Shown: piece by piece, positions 62,707-64,000 of the stretch
Layout of the letters: every line of letters begins with the position of its first letter
Numbering within the stretch: position 1 is the first letter of the stretch
Assembly: GCA_041658405.1 (NCBI GenBank)
Contig: JBBAAG010000003.1
Location: 27,433 to 91,432 of the forward strand
Direction of reading: 5' to 3'
DNA: 64,000 nt
DNA from: Elusimicrobiota bacterium
GTDB taxonomy: Bacteria; Elusimicrobiota; UBA5214; JBBAAG01
Program-made: the position numbers and the translations under genes
Notes under the pieces: generated by a model
The model's database searches: none
The model's input: the letters and a program-made list of their open reading frames with translations, nothing else
Told to the model about the DNA's origin: nothing

Positions 62707-63693
62707 TTAATTATTAACTTTTTGCACTAAACTAACCGCTACGTGATGCCCCGAAAAAGTATCCGCTAAAACGTATGGAAGCTCAAACGCATAATCTACC
62801 TGAACCACAAAACCTGCGATACTTTTGTACCAACTAAACCCTGCAGCAAATTTTGTACTATTAACCCCGCACCTTAACCCAAACATATGATAGTTCAACC
62901 ATGTTTCCATCCCAAACCCAAATGTTGAAACATTACTATAATACCCGCTTACCTCCTTCCCAAAATCCGCGATTATCGATATATCTTCAAAAACCGCAGC
63001 ATCGCCAAAACTATATACCGTTCCCACAGCTAGTTTTGCGGGAACTACACTTTTTGTCATCAACCCAAGATCCGGTTGCGTAACATTTTGTACTGACAAT
63101 CCCAGGTTTAACGACGGTACAACGTTTTCCCATAATAACCCGATATCCAGCGTAACCCCTGTTTTCCCATCACCTTTACTAAACGGCGAGGTAAGCCAGG
63201 CACGTGTTTTTTCAGAATTTAACGTGAGTGTATCAATATAAAACTTATTCCCCAAATACTTTAAGTTCACTCCTGCAGATAAAGTATTAATAATTTTTTT
63301 TGACGCTGCCAGTACTACAACATTTTCGTCATACATCCCGGCAATACTATAATTTGACCATGCTAAACCCAATACAAAAACTTTCCAAACCGGCATCTGT
63401 GCGGCAATACAGCCATTAGAAATAAAAGTTTCACTACTATCCCCGCTGCTTAAATTCCGGTATGCCGCACCCGGACTACCGTATGATACCGACACTATAC
63501 GTTTATCATTTAACTTCCCAATCTTTGCGGGATTCAAGAATACGGACCCAGGCCCTGTAATAAACGCAACTCCCGTACTGCCGGTACCCGTAGAACGAAT
63601 ATCGATATTATTCACGGTAAACCATGCGTTTACTGATACGGTATTCAATGCACTAAATAAACCTGCAATAATCATTACCCAAAGTTTTTTCAT
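62707..63693 (-). CDS. PorV/UPF0164-like outer-membrane barrel protein (second copy)
   Basis: 328 aa. Signal peptide MKKLWVMIIAGLFSALNTVSVNA, then TGSTGVAFITGPGSVFLNPAKIGKL, the PorV/UPF0164-type opening with a small departure from the classical DDAxxxxxNPAG. Segments AGVNLKYLGNKFYIDTLTLN, VTLDIGLLWENVVPSLNLGLSVQNVTQPDLGL and VPAKLAVGTVYSF line up with the copy at 22471-23376 (MSLKYLSKSY..., GVGIDFGVLYTLPELLNLSFAL, NVNQPDIAL, VPAEYRVGVG). It directly follows a protein with the cargo-type C-terminal domain, repeating the arrangement at 22.4-26.4 kb. Confidence 0.83.
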   Translation of the reverse strand: MKKLWVMIIAGLFSALNTVSVNAWFTVNNIDIRSTGTGSTGVAFITGPGSVFLNPAKIGKLNDKRIVSVSYGSPGAAYRNLSSGDSSETFISNGCIAAQMPVWKVFVLGLAWSNYSIAGMYDENVVVLAASKKIINTLSAGVNLKYLGNKFYIDTLTLNSEKTRAWLTSPFSKGDGKTGVTLDIGLLWENVVPSLNLGLSVQNVTQPDLGLMTKSVVPAKLAVGTVYSFGDAAVFEDISIIADFGKEVSGYYSNVSTFGFGMETWLNYHMFGLRCGVNSTKFAAGFSWYKSIAGFVVQVDYAFELPYVLADTFSGHHVAVSLVQKVNN

Positions 63694-63702
63694 GTACCCT
63701 TA

Positions 63703-64000
63703 TTATCTCACAACCACCACAACACCCACTACCACCTCCCCTGTGTTCTTACTTACAGCCTTATAAATATACGCTCCCGGCGGTACAGCGTTATCATTAT
63801 TATCAGCACATCCCCAGTTGATGATACCGGAAGTATCAGGCTGCTGCGTACAAACTTCTGTGTAATTAAGATCATAAACCTTAACTTCTCTTACATTAAC
63901 AAAAATTACACTGTCATTCACACCGTCATTGTTAGGTGTTACAAACCTTTGCTGCGTTGTGGGTATCGCCTGTGTATTAAACGGAAACACGGAGTAGGTA
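63703..64000 (-). CDS. C-terminal part of a FlgD-Ig/CHU_C-like domain protein, 5' end beyond window
   Basis: The frame is open to base 64000, so the true start is outside. The visible ~99 codons contain RFVTPNNDGVNDSVIFVNV, VKVYDLNYTEV, IINWGCADNNDNAVPPGAYIYKAV and a terminal VVVGVVVVVR. This is the same type of C-terminal domain as on the propeller protein and the anti-sigma factor, but shorter because the FFKYQNP-type strand is missing. Ends 9 bp before the PorV-like gene. Confidence 0.8.
   Translation of the reverse strand, partial: TYSVFPFNTQAIPTTQQRFVTPNNDGVNDSVIFVNVREVKVYDLNYTEVCTQQPDTSGIINWGCADNNDNAVPPGAYIYKAVSKNTGEVVVGVVVVVR

Noticed and set aside
1..64000. Complete type IX secretion system
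   Set aside because: Only PorV-like barrels and tail-bearing proteins are present; no SprA, PorK/L/M/N or PorU-like genes were seen in the window.

Overview
The window looks like chromosomal DNA of a Gram-negative-type (two-membrane) bacterium from a little-studied lineage. It encodes a TonB-dependent receptor, several exported outer-membrane barrels, OmpA-domain proteins and PorV-like barrels. It also encodes exported proteins that end in a FlgD-Ig/CHU_C-like C-terminal domain. This mix, the moderate GC content and the housekeeping genes recall Elusimicrobiota and neighbouring candidate phyla (Firestonebacteria/Goldbacteria-like). That placement is inference; there is no rRNA in the window. 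Nearly all genes are on the minus strand. Only ndk, tRNA-CAT and an adenylate cyclase are on the plus strand. No CRISPR array, IS element or prophage was seen.

Region 1 (1-5.2 kb): end of panE, a flavin reductase, an M23 peptidase, and a thiamine-salvage unit. In that unit a TPP riboswitch with a readable terminator/antiterminator controls thiM and an outer-membrane TonB-dependent receptor. Region 2 (5.2-14.9 kb): a long tightly packed run of HD-GYP, rsmI, argC, argJ, sua5, low-Mr phosphatase, glyA, wecA-like, wecB and HIT genes. Region 3 (15-22.4 kb): ndk, an exported Ig-like protein, parB, an aminotransferase, a small 2-TM protein, HU, a ROK kinase, lipB and a HAD phosphatase.

Region 4 (22.4-28.2 kb) is a self-contained circuit. 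It holds an ECF sigma factor, its membrane anti-sigma factor, a seven-bladed SBBP-propeller exported protein and a PorV-like barrel. The anti-sigma factor and the propeller protein end in the same C-terminal domain (about half of 92 positions identical, no gaps). The sigma operon and the propeller operon share a promoter element, ATTATTTGAAC-N15-ACGTTTA, which fits an autoregulated ECF regulon. Region 5 (28.1-32.6 kb) carries an AlbA_2-type ATP-binding protein, an aldose-epimerase-like protein, an AAC(3)-fold protein and phosphofructokinase.

Region 6 (32.6-42.3 kb) is the most unusual part. It is a rotary-motor-like operon with no flagellar structural genes. One polypeptide joins a FliF-type periplasmic domain and TM helix to FliG middle and C-terminal domains. 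It is followed by MotA, two OmpA-domain MotB paralogues (one with the channel Asp, one with Asn in its place) and a TPR protein. Upstream, beyond a terminator, are a FecR-domain protein, a CARDB/carboxypeptidase-regulatory-like exported protein and a large outer-membrane barrel.

Region 7 (42.4-59.7 kb): tRNA-Phe, a surface-polysaccharide set (O-antigen ligase/polymerase-TPR, phosphohexomutase, sugar-nucleotidyltransferase-mutase fusion), an FKBP isomerase, and three consecutive long coiled-coil proteins (1035, 413 and 1441 aa). The last of these has a possible amphipathic membrane-binding tail. Region 8 (57.9-64 kb): a membrane-anchored protein, a CAT-anticodon tRNA, a HAMP/class III adenylate cyclase, a 7-TM protein, an exported protein with two SpoVG-like modules, and a second pair of PorV-like barrel plus C-terminal-domain protein cut by the window edge.

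A plausible reading is that regions 6 and 7 encode a non-flagellar, ion-driven envelope machine with cytoplasmic coiled-coil scaffolds and surface polysaccharide, possibly for gliding-type motility. The protein families are directly supported; the joint function is inference.
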